Positions 45,901 to 54,842 are shown, numbered from the stretch's first letter. The stretch is 64,000 nt of DNA from SAR92 clade bacterium H455 (GCA_024802545.1 CP103416.1:1426001-1490000); one strand, 5' to 3'. Notes: generated by a model not told the origin, from the sequence alone. Made by a program: numbers and translations.

Positions 45901-48100
45901 TAATAAAGATGGTGATATTTCCGCCAATATTACTGATGACCGCCCAGGTGAATTTGCCATTGGCGATACAGTTGTAACCTTTACTGTGGCTGATGCGGCC
46001 TCAAATACGACAACTAAATCGGCGACAGTGTCGGTTGTGGTTCTCGATACTGATGCCGATGGACTGCCGGACTTTTATGAAACAGCAAAGGGTCTAGACC
46101 CGAATAATGCCGATGACGCCAGTGCTGATTTAGATGGCGATGGTATTTCCAATGCTGATGAATATGCAGCTGGTTCAGATCCAGCTAAGGATGAGTTGCC
46201 ACCAGTATTGACCATTCCTGATGACGTTATTGTCTCGGCCACTGGTCTGATGACCACCGTTGATGTTGGCCAGGCTTCTGCTGCGGATAATAAAGATGGT
46301 GCTCTAACACCAACTGCCAGCTTGCTGGAGAGCACGCTTAAATCGGGACTTTACAGCAATACCTGGTCTGTTGAAGACGCCGCTGGAAACGCTGTGTCGG
46401 CAGTTCAAACGATCAAAGTATTGCCATTGGTTAGCTTGACGCCATCCTCTGTCACCACTGAGGGTAGTCAAGTTGAAGTCAGTTTTATCCTGAGCGGCGA
46501 TGCTGCCGATTACCCAGTGACGATTCCCTTCACAGTGAGTGGAACAGCTTCGCTCTCTGATGACTTTAGCGTTGCCAGTGAGACTCTGGTGATCACTGAA
46601 GGTTCTTCGGGAACGGTGGTGGTGGATATTGTTGCTGACGCCGAGTCTGAAGTCTCTGAGACCATCGTGATCACCTTGGGTGAGCCAATAAACGCTGTAC
46701 TGGGTGCAGTAGTTGAGCGAACCGTCACTGTGGTTGAAGAGAACCTTGCTCCGCAGTTACGTTTTGCTGTTATGCAAAATCAACAGCCAGGACGAATTGT
46801 CGCTGCGGATAGTGGTTTAGTAACAGTGACTGCCAATTACACAGATCAGAATGCAGCTGATACTCATACCTTTGAGTGGAACGCTAACGCCAGCGATCTT
46901 GCCGGTGTTTCTATCACTGATCAGGTACTAACTTTTGATCCAAGCACTATGTCGGCAGGAACTCTATCTGTTGCCGCTACGGTAACGGATAGTGGCAGTC
47001 CACTGTTAAGTGCCTCTAAATCAGTGGTGATAAAAGTACTGGCTGCACAGCTGGTTCTTGATGCCGCATTGGACACTGACGGCGACGGCATATTCGATGC
47101 TGAAGAGGGCTTAGATGACTCTGATGGCGACGGTATTCCGGATTACCAAGACAATATTGCTGAAAGCTACCTGGCACCGGTGGGCGGTGATTCAACTCAG
47201 GTGATGCAGGCACCAGCGGGCACCACTATTGCTCTGGGCGATTCTGTGTTCTCTGCTGGTAGCAATTCAGTAGGTCTCAGTGAAGAGCAGTTAGTGGTAG
47301 TGACTGGTTCAGCTGATGATGACTATGACTACCCCAGCGGTCTGTTCGACTTTACCGTTTCAGGTGCTGCTCCGGGTGAGTCTTACAACCTAGTTTTACC
47401 CCTTGCTTCTGGAATTCCAGCCAACTCAGTGTTCAGAAAGTTTATTGATGAGAATATTGGCTGGCAGGATTTCGTCGTTGACGCAACTAACGCAATCTCC
47501 TCAGCTGCGGCTTCTAATGGCGCCTGTCCTGAGCCTGGAAGTGCCCTTTATGCAAGTGGTTTAACCATCGGTGATAGCTGTATTCAGCTATTTATCGAAG
47601 ATGGTGGCCCGAATGATACAGATGGTGTTGCTGACGGTACTGTGACCGATCCCAGTGGCTTGGCGACGCTGTACTTTGGCCCTCCAAGCAGTGGCAGTTC
47701 GATTGCATTAAGTGCTACCGAATTGAATGCCGGCGCTTCAACTGCTGCCACCGTGACAGTGACCGCGGTTGATTCTGATGGTCGTCAGTTAGAAGGCATG
47801 ACAGTCACTGCAACAGCCTCTGTTGCTGACGTAACTGTAGGTAGCTTTACCGATCAAGGGGAGGGTGTCTACACCGCAACATTAACACCAGGGAATACAG
47901 GTGGTAGTGTCAAGGTTACCGCAACTATCAGTGATGGTGTCGATAGTACAACGGTTACCTCTGCGGCTCTGACAATTAACAAGTCCAGCGGTGGCGGTGG
48001 TTGTACTGTTGCGGTGAATCAGTCACCTGATATGTCACTGTTATTGGTTATGTTTATTGGACTGGCGCTGTTCTTTAGAAGAAGACTGCTGAAGTTATAA
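42962..48100 (+). CDS. Very large secreted HYR-repeat protein with JDVT-CTERM-like sorting tail
   Basis: 1712 aa. A signal peptide (about 1-20) precedes a cohesin-like beta domain. About nine HYR-type repeats of about 85 residues (roughly 258-1020, each ending DAAGN-like) follow. Next come a thrombospondin-type-3 Ca-binding segment (DTDADGLPD, DLDGDGISNADEY), a tenth short repeat, a Calx-beta domain (about 1157-1260), an Ig-like domain, a second Ca-binding segment and a choice-of-anchor U domain (about 1406-1575). A bacterial Ig-like domain comes last. The C-terminus has Gly1677-1680, Cys1681, a hydrophobic helix (1691-1705) and Arg1706-1708. It likely forms an extended surface stalk. Confidence 0.9.
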   Translation: MLRLIGCFAFLLTMSGFVSAQNQTVTGALSQSSVSAGDSVTLTVSYQATNDDLTTGLGLRVHYDSSKLVAGDVADLLTSGQAGNQFQDDSSDLDNDSATDKFFTTNWADPFSGAWPSGVNLPATLFSLPFTAQSGFTATTINFSKSSNAAGYTFVGESVVVTEALTVAVTSAPLINTANNSSYAVSGTCNRDDVAVIVELSIGSGSVSSASVDCNDGVWASSGIDASTLDEGTITVAASASVGSEQASASQEIRKDITGPAITAPASISVAATDASGTLASTDEITAYLAAATGLDNSDSSVVITSDAASVFPLGATTVVFSAVDSAGNLGASSSVVTVTDQTAPVITTPDSVAVAALDASGTAASDAAILGFIASASATDNVDVNVTISDNAPAQLPLGPTIVVFTATDAAGNSSTGSVTITVADQTGPAVTVPTALVIAAGDATGTAATNSAIVAFLSAASAEDNVDDVLSLSNDAPDQFPLGATVVMFSATDAAGNLNTATSTVTVTDQAGPVLSAPAAITVAAADALGTPTTDSAVVAFLAAATAADNVDSTVTIENDAASTLVLGANLVTFTAVDAAGNDAIAVTSTITVVDQTGPVVTAPASLTVAAVDATGTPASAAAILSFIANALAEDNVDADVSVTSDAPAQFTLGATTVTFTASDAAGNSTTASAVITVVDQTAPVVTAPANASIAAVDATGTAATETTLAALLAMAFVEDNVDAALTLTNDAPEQFPLGATVVVFSATDSADNSHTASTTVTVTDQAVPVLTAPESITVAAVDASGTPVSNAAVESFLASVSSIDNVDSTVAVANNAPSTLVLGANLITFTAVDAAGNAAVAVTSTVTVTDQTAPVINVPATLTVLGTSEGVSGSLEAITALIASVSASDNVDGAITAISNNAPALFPFGTTQLTFTATDAAGNKGTAATAVIVSLDVVVPELTVPGSITINVDMPGDVVVATASSLTDFFAALSAMDNKDGDISANITDDRPGEFAIGDTVVTFTVADAASNTTTKSATVSVVVLDTDADGLPDFYETAKGLDPNNADDASADLDGDGISNADEYAAGSDPAKDELPPVLTIPDDVIVSATGLMTTVDVGQASAADNKDGALTPTASLLESTLKSGLYSNTWSVEDAAGNAVSAVQTIKVLPLVSLTPSSVTTEGSQVEVSFILSGDAADYPVTIPFTVSGTASLSDDFSVASETLVITEGSSGTVVVDIVADAESEVSETIVITLGEPINAVLGAVVERTVTVVEENLAPQLRFAVMQNQQPGRIVAADSGLVTVTANYTDQNAADTHTFEWNANASDLAGVSITDQVLTFDPSTMSAGTLSVAATVTDSGSPLLSASKSVVIKVLAAQLVLDAALDTDGDGIFDAEEGLDDSDGDGIPDYQDNIAESYLAPVGGDSTQVMQAPAGTTIALGDSVFSAGSNSVGLSEEQLVVVTGSADDDYDYPSGLFDFTVSGAAPGESYNLVLPLASGIPANSVFRKFIDENIGWQDFVVDATNAISSAAASNGACPEPGSALYASGLTIGDSCIQLFIEDGGPNDTDGVADGTVTDPSGLATLYFGPPSSGSSIALSATELNAGASTAATVTVTAVDSDGRQLEGMTVTATASVADVTVGSFTDQGEGVYTATLTPGNTGGSVKVTATISDGVDSTTVTSAALTINKSSGGGGCTVAVNQSPDMSLLLVMFIGLALFFRRRLLKL

Positions 48101-48118
48101 GAAAAAAAGAGTTTTAGC

Positions 48119-48553
48119 TCACATCTGGCCGGCTACTGCAAAGTAGCCGGCGTTGTATCCGCAGTGCAGAATTATTGGTCCATACAGCGTCTTGTAGCGC
48201 TCCATCGTATAGCCGTAAATTAATGAAGGTATAAATGTTGCCAGAGCCCAAAGTGGGGGATGGTTGATCAGGTGTGCCGCCGAAAATAGCAGGCTGGTAA
48301 TAATATTGGCTGTCGAAATTGTTTTGTTATTGGCAGGTAATTTTTTCCCTAGAACCGGTTGAATTACGCCGCGAAATAAAACCTCTTCCGCAATCGGGTA
48401 GAGCAGGGCAAAGGTTAGGAAGAACTCCAGGGTATAAACATAGCCTGCGCTGTTAGTGGAATAGAGATAGAGCCACAGAGGCAAGGGCGCCAGTAGTAAC
48501 AGCAGGAATCTCTTTTCCCGGTAAAGGCGCTTAATCTCTGTTTGTTCGATCAT
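48119..48553 (-). CDS. CPBP-family glutamic intramembrane protease (MrtJ-like sorting protease)
   Basis: 144 aa from the ATG at 48553 (TTG at 48574 possible). CPBP motifs are complete: AEEVLFR (Glu56, Glu57, Arg61), FSAAH (His94) and HCGYN (His130, Asn134), on four to five membrane segments. The family cleaves prenylated or C-terminal tails within the membrane. Its 18-bp convergent pairing with the only protein here ending in a Cys/helix/Arg tail suggests it is that protein's dedicated processing enzyme, as in JDVT-CTERM systems. It is shorter than typical CAAX proteases. Confidence 0.78.
   Translation of the reverse strand: MIEQTEIKRLYREKRFLLLLLAPLPLWLYLYSTNSAGYVYTLEFFLTFALLYPIAEEVLFRGVIQPVLGKKLPANNKTISTANIITSLLFSAAHLINHPPLWALATFIPSLIYGYTMERYKTLYGPIILHCGYNAGYFAVAGQM
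48128..48151. other. Perfect 10-bp hairpin at the end of the CPBP protease gene
   Basis: GCCGGCTACT-GCAA-AGTAGCCGGC, within the last codons of the protease and 28 bp past the stop of the convergent HYR gene. There is no adjacent T run on the plus strand. On the minus strand a T run occurs only about 20 nt later. It may serve as a transcript-end structure for both genes. Confidence 0.55.
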
Positions 48554-48711
48554 AGGATTAGTGTTCGCTGTCAATCGGTATCAGCATTGTAAATTTTTTC
48601 GTCTCAAGACTATAGGCCTAACGCCATGAGAAAAATGTGCAAGCTGTTGCTCCCTCCCTTTTTTTGATCATTAGCTGTTTAGATAGTAGGCTCTTCAGAT
48701 CGTTGGAATTT

Positions 48712-49170
48712 TTACTTCGAGGCCCTGTCTTGCGGCTGAAGCCATTGTTCGTACTCGCGTTTTACACTCAGTCTGTCGAGGTCAGGGGCGTTGTCTGGGA
48801 CAATCCACAGTGCCAGCACATGGTCAATGGCATCTGCCTTAGATTCACCCTCATGGATTAACTGATGAATCCATCTTGCCCGGGCGCTCTTGTGACTAAC
48901 AATATTTACAATCGACGGCTGCATGGCCTCGGCAAAATAAAACTCACCACTGTTTGGGCCAAATGATCTGAGCTGTTCAAATGCCTTCTTGTAAGTAATG
49001 CAGGGTTTTTCGGCGCGCTGGGTTTTTGTCAGCGCTTCAATGAGAAAAGGGAGTCGAATATGGTTGCAGATATCATTAATCGTGGCCGCGCTAAACGTAG
49101 ACCCAAGATCCTGGTTACGCTCACGACAGTCTCGTATTAGATCGATCATATTTTCAATCGAGGTGCTCAT
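48712..49170 (-). CDS. Hypothetical protein
   Basis: 152-aa soluble, mostly helical protein with no family I recognise. It has an N-terminal helix (ENMIDLIRDCRERNQ), a central KKAFEQLRSFGPNSGEFYFAE segment, split here as KKAFEQLRSFG and NSGEFYFAE, and a C-terminal WLQPQDR end. The CysHis and Trp positions do not form an obvious metal or catalytic motif. It stands alone between the sorting protease and the cupin gene. Confidence 0.55.
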   Translation of the reverse strand: MSTSIENMIDLIRDCRERNQDLGSTFSAATINDICNHIRLPFLIEALTKTQRAEKPCITYKKAFEQLRSFGPNSGEFYFAEAMQPSIVNIVSHKSARARWIHQLIHEGESKADAIDHVLALWIVPDNAPDLDRLSVKREYEQWLQPQDRASK

Positions 49171-49363
49171 TTTTCTTGTGGGCCTTGTATCAAAGTGTAA
49201 TCTTCTCTAACGCTGTTATGTAAGTATTACTGCTGAAGAGGGTCTTCAGTTTACTCGGGCAAACAGCCGCAGTGCTAGGTTTGTGCTATTTAATTCGGTG
49301 CTATTTAATGTCGCACTTATTAGTTGTGTACTATAAGGCCCTTACAACCCTCAGGTGACCGCT

Positions 49364-50044
49364 ATGAACAAAATCCCCAGCCCGATGCGCTATAACGCGG
49401 ACTTCGATCAGCGGATAGTAGTTTATCCTCATGACTACCGCTGGTTGCCATCTCCTATGCGGGGTGTCGAGCGCATGATGCTCGACCGAATAGGTGATGA
49501 AGTTGCCCGCGCTACCTCGATTGTGCGCTACGCGCCCAATAGTAGCTTTTCGCCCCATAATCACGATGGTGGCGAAGAGTTTTTGGTTCTCGAAGGGGTC
49601 TTTGCCGATGAGCATTATTCCTACCCAAAAGGTAGCTATGTGCGCAACCCTATAGGTTCTTCCCATACTCCTAAGGTGGGTGCTGAGGGTGCGACTATCT
49701 TTGTCAAACTGCATCAGTTTGGCGAGCAGGATACTGCGCATAAAATTATCCATAGCAGCACCGGGCAGTGGTTTCAGGGAATGGTTGCGGGCTTGTCAGT
49801 GATGCCATTGCATGAGTTTCAAACTGAGCATGCCGCATTGGTCAAGTGGCAGCCAAACACCGAATTCAACCGCCATCAACATTGGGGTGGAGAAGAGATA
49901 CTGGTTCTAGAGGGGACTTTCTATGACGAGCAGGGCGCTTATCCAGCGGGCACCTGGTTGCGCAGCCCACATCTAAGCCAACACACCCCTTACACCAAAG
50001 ATGATGGCGCGCTTATCTATGTTAAAACCGGTCATTTAGGCTGA
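49364..50044 (+). CDS. Bicupin protein (ChrR-like cupin)
   Basis: 226 aa from the ATG at 49364, which follows an AGGTGA ribosome site. Two similar cupin barrels are visible. The first has SPHNHDGGEEFLVLEG and NPIGSSHTP; the second has NRHQHWGGEEILVLEG and SPHLSQHTP. Each holds the His-x-His, Glu and later His of a metal site. It resembles the C-terminal cupin of the ChrR anti-sigma factor but lacks that protein's N-terminal domain. It may be a metal-dependent enzyme or sensor. Confidence 0.82.
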   Translation: MNKIPSPMRYNADFDQRIVVYPHDYRWLPSPMRGVERMMLDRIGDEVARATSIVRYAPNSSFSPHNHDGGEEFLVLEGVFADEHYSYPKGSYVRNPIGSSHTPKVGAEGATIFVKLHQFGEQDTAHKIIHSSTGQWFQGMVAGLSVMPLHEFQTEHAALVKWQPNTEFNRHQHWGGEEILVLEGTFYDEQGAYPAGTWLRSPHLSQHTPYTKDDGALIYVKTGHLG

Positions 50045-50322
50045 GCCTTATATCTTCGGGGTCGTTGTGAGGCTGTCGCTAAAAATATTAGGGGAAGTCG
50101 CTATGTCGCAAATAGTGCTGCTTGCAGTTTAGGCTATTACTGCCTCTGGTGTGGTGGTGTCGGTTTTCTATTCTGTAATTTGGGTACTGAGGCCGTCGAC
50201 GAAATGAGCCTTGTTAGCAATCCTATTGTTGCGCGTTGGTGGTTAGTAGTTGCGCCTTTTAAGGCTTCATTTAACCTGTATTTTATCTAGGTCTTTAATG
50301 TTAGTTTACTAGGAACGCGCGA

Positions 50323-51159
50323 TTAGCCAACCACTGTTCGGTGCAGTATTCGCTCATGGCCCTGATAGCCCCCATTGGCTTTGTGCAGTAGCGAGCGGTT
50401 ATCCCACATCACCAACATGCCAGCTTTCCACTGGTGCTGATATTGAAATTCTTCACGGGTCTGCCAGAGGTATAAATCACTGAGTAATGTCATGGACTCT
50501 TCGTCATTCATTCCTTCTATACCGATAATATAACCAAGGCAACCATAGAGACATTCTTCACCGGTCTCCGGGTGCCGGCGGATAAGCGGATGGGGCTGCA
50601 CAGCATAGGCAGAGTCGGAGCAGTTTATAGTAAAGCCGCGATCACCATCTTTCTCCTGATCGCCATAGGCTCCGTCTGGCGCATAGGCTTTTTGTGCCGA
50701 ATGCAGAGCAACCTTGTTGCGAATACGTTTAAGCAGGTTCTCCGGTATAGTGGTAAGGGCCTTGTGCTGATTGATAAAACTGGTGTGACCACCCTGGGGA
50801 GGAATGGTAATGCCATAGAGGATAGTGGCAGCTGGTGGCTTCTCACCAAAGCTCCAATCGGTGTGCCAGGCATCGGCGAAGATCGGGGTCTGCTCATCGG
50901 CGGTGCGGCGCAGCTGGATAATATTTTTGCGATCTTTTAATGAGGCGATGTAGGGGTCACCGGCAAATTCGCCAAAGTATTGGCTAAAGCGTTCAAGGTC
51001 GTCATCACTGATACTTTGATCTGGGAAACAGACCACATGGTGTTCGAGCCAGGCGGCGCGAATCTGCTCAATCGTTGTGCTATCTAGTGGCTGGGATAAG
51101 TCTAGACCTTCTATGCTAGCGCCGCAGGCCTGTCCTGAAACTGATACTGTAAATGTCAT
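50323..51159 (-). CDS. TauD/TfdA-family Fe(II)/2-oxoglutarate dioxygenase
   Basis: 278 aa from the ATG at 51159, chosen for its AAGGA ribosome site; an upstream extension lacks support. The N-terminus CGASIEGLDLSQPL is typical of TauD. Iron ligands are His and Asp in WHTDWSF and the distal His in RSLLHKAN, with 2-oxoglutarate Arg in ERILHRTVV. It resembles alpha-ketoglutarate-dependent taurine/2,4-D-type enzymes. The true substrate is unknown. It is divergent from the nearby transport operon. Confidence 0.87.
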   Translation of the reverse strand: MTFTVSVSGQACGASIEGLDLSQPLDSTTIEQIRAAWLEHHVVCFPDQSISDDDLERFSQYFGEFAGDPYIASLKDRKNIIQLRRTADEQTPIFADAWHTDWSFGEKPPAATILYGITIPPQGGHTSFINQHKALTTIPENLLKRIRNKVALHSAQKAYAPDGAYGDQEKDGDRGFTINCSDSAYAVQPHPLIRRHPETGEECLYGCLGYIIGIEGMNDEESMTLLSDLYLWQTREEFQYQHQWKAGMLVMWDNRSLLHKANGGYQGHERILHRTVVG

Positions 51160-51836
51160 ACGACGTCCTTTTCTGTCAGTGTGCCGTTCCTTATGCGGCA
51201 TTTCAAGCTCTAATAAAAGGTCCAAAAAAGAGCCTATTAAACAGTAATCTGATTGTCACTTTCGCCGCCGAACCAGCTAAGGCCCTTTTTTTGAATCTCG
51301 ATTATAGCGGAGCGAGCGTCTTTGATTTATTGGGGGGATTACAAATGCTATCTCTTTAGCAACGGTAGAGGAAATAAAAGTGCAGCCGGTGTCGAGAGTA
51401 GCATCGCCACAATACACTAGATTGGGCGCTGGTCTAGCGGGGGAGCAGTACAATTCGACCTGCTATACCAGTTCCGCTTCACAGAGTTACCGTGGATTTT
51501 TTTTGAATTTCTGTGCTGTCAGAACCTGGCATGTCGACCAAAAATTAGTTAATTATCTTGCGCAATTCCTGCTGATAGGAATCGGAGAGCAGATTGCAGC
51601 TGGACAGGGTCGTCGTATGCAGTAGCAAGGATATTGTTACTATTGTCATCTGATGGTCCTCTGAGAAAGGTTATCCTAACCCAGTCAAATAACAAAATTT
51701 GATTAGCGGCCTCGCACATAGGTCTTGTTATAGAGATGGTTGATTAGGCTAGAATGGCAGAATAATTATAAAAATTAGTAACAGGCTGTTAATTAACTAT
51801 TGTTAATCAGCCACTCTTGGGGAGAATCCTATCAAT
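51160..51836. other. Intergenic region with possible operator
   Basis: 677 bp without a recognised gene; a short plus-strand ORF at 51380-51625 has no family features. Just upstream of the symporter start, 51785-51811 contains an imperfect inverted repeat (GCTGTTAATTAA ... TTGTTAATCAGC), a possible regulator-binding site. TTGATT and a TAATTA-like box 17 bp later, near 51739-51770, could form a promoter. Confidence 0.4.
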
Positions 51837-53564
51837 ATGACGGACTTGAGTACAACGCTGTTAAGTTGCCTTTTCTTTATGCTGTTGGTGGCTTGGATTT
51901 CCTACCGTAAAAGCAGGGGAGAAGCGGCCACTCGCGATGGTTATTTTCTTGCCGGTCGCGGACTCACGGCGGTCTTTATTGCGGGCTCACTGCTACTGAC
52001 CAATCTCTCCGCGGAACAGCTGATCGGTCTGAATGGCTCGGCCTATGGATTTAATCTCAGTAGCATGGCCTGGGAAGTGACTGCTGCGATCGCCACTATT
52101 TGTATGGCATTTATTTTTCTACCACGCTATCTGGCTGGAGCCTTTTCCACGTTGCCCGAGTTCTTAAACAGCCGTTTTGATGACGATGTGCGGCGCTTAA
52201 CCGTGCTGCTATTTATGCTCGGTTACGGTTTGGTGACTATTCCGTCAGTGCTCTACTCCGGTTCTATTGCAGTGCTGCGGCTATTTGATGTGCCGGATCT
52301 GTTCAACCTGCCTTACACTCAGGCGCTAACTCTGACTATTGTAATCATTGGCAGCACCGGCGCGCTGTATGCTGTGTTTGGCGGCCTTAAGGCGGTTGCA
52401 GTGTCAGACACTTTAAATGGTATTGGTTTGTTGCTAATCGGCCTTGCAGTGCCTCTTTTGGGGCTTTCAGTCTTGGGTAATGGCAATGTTGGCGATGGCC
52501 TGCATATAGTGGCTAATACTCATACCGACAAGCTCAATGCCATTGGTGGGCCGACGGATCCAACGCCTTTTGGCACGCTGTTTACTGGGATGATCTTTGC
52601 CAATCTATTTTATTGGTGCACCAATCAATATGTGATTCAACGAACCCTGGCGGCTAAAAATCTCGCTGAGGGGCAAAAGGGCGTGCTGTTCTCCGGATTT
52701 TTTAAAGTCTTGGTGCCTTTTATAATGATGATTCCCGGGGTGATTGCCTTTCACCTCTATGGCGCGGTAGGTTCCGAGGGCGGTCTGCCCTCGATTGATC
52801 TAGCCTATCCGCAATTGATCCGCGATGTGCTGCCCACCTATGCAATGGGTTTCTTTTTGGCGGTCTTGTTAGGAGCGGTATTTAGCTCATTTAATTCTCT
52901 GCTCAACAGTGCTGCGACACTGTTTTGTCTGGATATTTACCTGCCGTTAAAGCAGCGGCAGGGTGCTCCAGCAGTGGATGATAAACAGCTGGTCAAGGTG
53001 GCCAAGCGCGCCTCAGTGGTTATTGCTCTGTTCTCCTTTGTGGTGGCGCCTATGCTGCAATTCGCCCCTGAGGGACTGTGGCAGATTATTCGCATTTTTA
53101 CCGGCTTCTATAATATCCCGGTGATTGCGATTGTGATTGTCGGGTTATTTACTCTTCGTGTGCCGGCCCTGGCAGCGAAGCTGGTTATCGTTTTCCATGT
53201 GATTGCCTATGGGCTATTGAAGTTTGTTTTCGATGACTGGGTGACGATTCACTTCCTACACCTGTATGCCATCCTGTTTGTTATCGAAGTGGCGATGATG
53301 CTGGTGATTGGCCGGATCTTTCCGCGCCATGAGGCTTGGACCTTTAAACCCAGCGACAAAATAGACTTGCAGCGTTGGCGCTATGCGATTCCCTGTGCAG
53401 TGACCCTGGCGTCATCTGTGGTGGCGCTATATCTGCTGTTTTCGCCGATTGGTTTAGTGGATGGCATCAGCGTGGCATTTTGGCCACTGATATTGACGTT
53501 GGTTGGCATTAATATGTTGGTCTGGTGGCACGGGGCCAGAGAGCAATTCGTGGCAACAGAATAA
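51837..53564 (+). CDS. Sodium:solute symporter (SSS family)
   Basis: 575-aa transporter of the SSS family, which couples sodium influx to uptake of sugars, polyols or other small solutes. About 13-14 hydrophobic segments are visible, including GYFLAGRGLTAVFIAGSLLLTNLSAEQLIGLNG, seen in parts as YFLAGRGLTAVF and LSAEQLIGLNG. The conserved WCTNQYVIQRTLAAK follows. It opens the operon with the dehydrogenase, the aldo/keto reductase, the dioxygenase and the hydrolase, so its cargo is likely their substrate. Confidence 0.93.
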   Translation: MTDLSTTLLSCLFFMLLVAWISYRKSRGEAATRDGYFLAGRGLTAVFIAGSLLLTNLSAEQLIGLNGSAYGFNLSSMAWEVTAAIATICMAFIFLPRYLAGAFSTLPEFLNSRFDDDVRRLTVLLFMLGYGLVTIPSVLYSGSIAVLRLFDVPDLFNLPYTQALTLTIVIIGSTGALYAVFGGLKAVAVSDTLNGIGLLLIGLAVPLLGLSVLGNGNVGDGLHIVANTHTDKLNAIGGPTDPTPFGTLFTGMIFANLFYWCTNQYVIQRTLAAKNLAEGQKGVLFSGFFKVLVPFIMMIPGVIAFHLYGAVGSEGGLPSIDLAYPQLIRDVLPTYAMGFFLAVLLGAVFSSFNSLLNSAATLFCLDIYLPLKQRQGAPAVDDKQLVKVAKRASVVIALFSFVVAPMLQFAPEGLWQIIRIFTGFYNIPVIAIVIVGLFTLRVPALAAKLVIVFHVIAYGLLKFVFDDWVTIHFLHLYAILFVIEVAMMLVIGRIFPRHEAWTFKPSDKIDLQRWRYAIPCAVTLASSVVALYLLFSPIGLVDGISVAFWPLILTLVGINMLVWWHGAREQFVATE

Positions 53565-53605
53565 AAAGCAGAATAAAAAATAGAATAATAAATGCGGACC
53601 CCAGA

Positions 53606-54835
53606 TTGAATAATTCTAACAAGACTAAACCGAGACTACGCTTCTTCGAAGATGCGCCGGGGCAGCAACATATAGTTGAATCTGATCAGTACCTCTATCA
53701 GCGCCCGATACCGAATCACAACCTAGTGGTAATTGGCACCGGCACTATTGGCCAAGAGCATATGCGTGTGGCGACGCTACTGGGGCGCGCGCAAGTCCAC
53801 GGTATCTACGATACGCAAAAACACAGTATGGATATTGCCGAGGAGAACTTTGCCAGTTACTCGGACAAAGCTCTGGTGCGTTACCCGGATTTAGAGTCCG
53901 CCTGTAATGATCCTGCTGTTGATGCGTTGTTTATCTGCACGCCCAATTATACCCACTTTGAAATTCTGCAAACCGCCATCAAATCGGGCAAACCGATCTT
54001 TTTAGAAAAACCTATGGCCACTGACTTGCAGGATGCTGCTGCTACCGAAGCTATGGCGCGAGCCTATTCCTCGTTTATCCAGATCGGTTTGCAGTACCGT
54101 TATAAGGCGCAGTATGTTGAGGCTTTTTACGAGGCTCTGGAGAGGGCCTCGCTGGGGGATATCAAGACCATTAGCCTCAGCGAATACCGCCCGCCATTTT
54201 TGGATAAGGTGGCACAGTGGAATAAATTTAATAGCACCAGTGGTGGCACCTTGGTGGAAAAGTGCTGCCATTATTTCGACCTGATTAATCTGCTGGCTCA
54301 GTCTCAGCCGTTGAAGGTCTATGCCAGCGGCGGTCAAGCGGTGAACTTTGTCGACCTAGAGCGCGACGGTAAAAAGTCTGATATTGATGATCATACCTTT
54401 GTGGTGATTGATTATGCCAATGGCACCCGCGCCAATTTCACCCTGAATATGTTTTGTCATGACTTTAGTGAAGAGCTTATTGTCAGTGGTGACCGCGGTC
54501 GCCTCAAGGCTACGGAAGTGTTTAATTTTCACCAGCTGCAGGGTGCTAAAGCGACTCTGGCGATTGAAGTCGGTGAATTGGGCCCCTCGAAAACCATGGA
54601 TGTGACTTACCCTGCATTGATAGAACAGAGCGGCCATCACGGCGCCACTTATTTTGAACACATTGCCTTTGTTGATCAGCTCGAGAAAAAGTCTGTGTCG
54701 GCGGCGACGCCACTCCAGGGACTCTGGTCGATGATTGTTGCCAGTGCCGCTCAGGCGTCTATCGCCAGTGGCGGGGCAGTGGATATAAACCAATTTATGG
54801 CGGCCAATGGTTTGGCCCATTACACAAACGATTAG
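53606..54835 (+). CDS. Gfo/Idh/MocA-family oxidoreductase
   Basis: About 410-aa NAD(P)-dependent dehydrogenase. The Rossmann motif VVIGTGTIGQEHMR is preceded by an unusual N-terminal extension of about 40 residues (RLRFFEDAPGQQHIV). The catalytic-type EKP (FLEKPMATD) and the C-terminal substrate domain with GTLVEKCCHYFDL follow. The start is uncertain: TTG at 53606 is likeliest; an in-frame GTG at 53525 overlaps the symporter. It lies 7 bp before the aldo/keto reductase. Sugar, inositol or scyllo-type substrates are typical of the family. Confidence 0.87.
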   Translation: MNNSNKTKPRLRFFEDAPGQQHIVESDQYLYQRPIPNHNLVVIGTGTIGQEHMRVATLLGRAQVHGIYDTQKHSMDIAEENFASYSDKALVRYPDLESACNDPAVDALFICTPNYTHFEILQTAIKSGKPIFLEKPMATDLQDAAATEAMARAYSSFIQIGLQYRYKAQYVEAFYEALERASLGDIKTISLSEYRPPFLDKVAQWNKFNSTSGGTLVEKCCHYFDLINLLAQSQPLKVYASGGQAVNFVDLERDGKKSDIDDHTFVVIDYANGTRANFTLNMFCHDFSEELIVSGDRGRLKATEVFNFHQLQGAKATLAIEVGELGPSKTMDVTYPALIEQSGHHGATYFEHIAFVDQLEKKSVSAATPLQGLWSMIVASAAQASIASGGAVDINQFMAANGLAHYTND

Positions 54836-54842
54836 GAATATT

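Noticed and set aside
43507-46728. Several 70-166 codon minus-strand ORFs inside the HYR gene
   Set aside because: They are low-complexity Val/Ala/Ser-rich shadows of the repeat-rich plus-strand gene.
51380-51625. 81-codon plus-strand ORF in the long intergenic region
   Set aside because: No ribosome site, no family features and odd composition.
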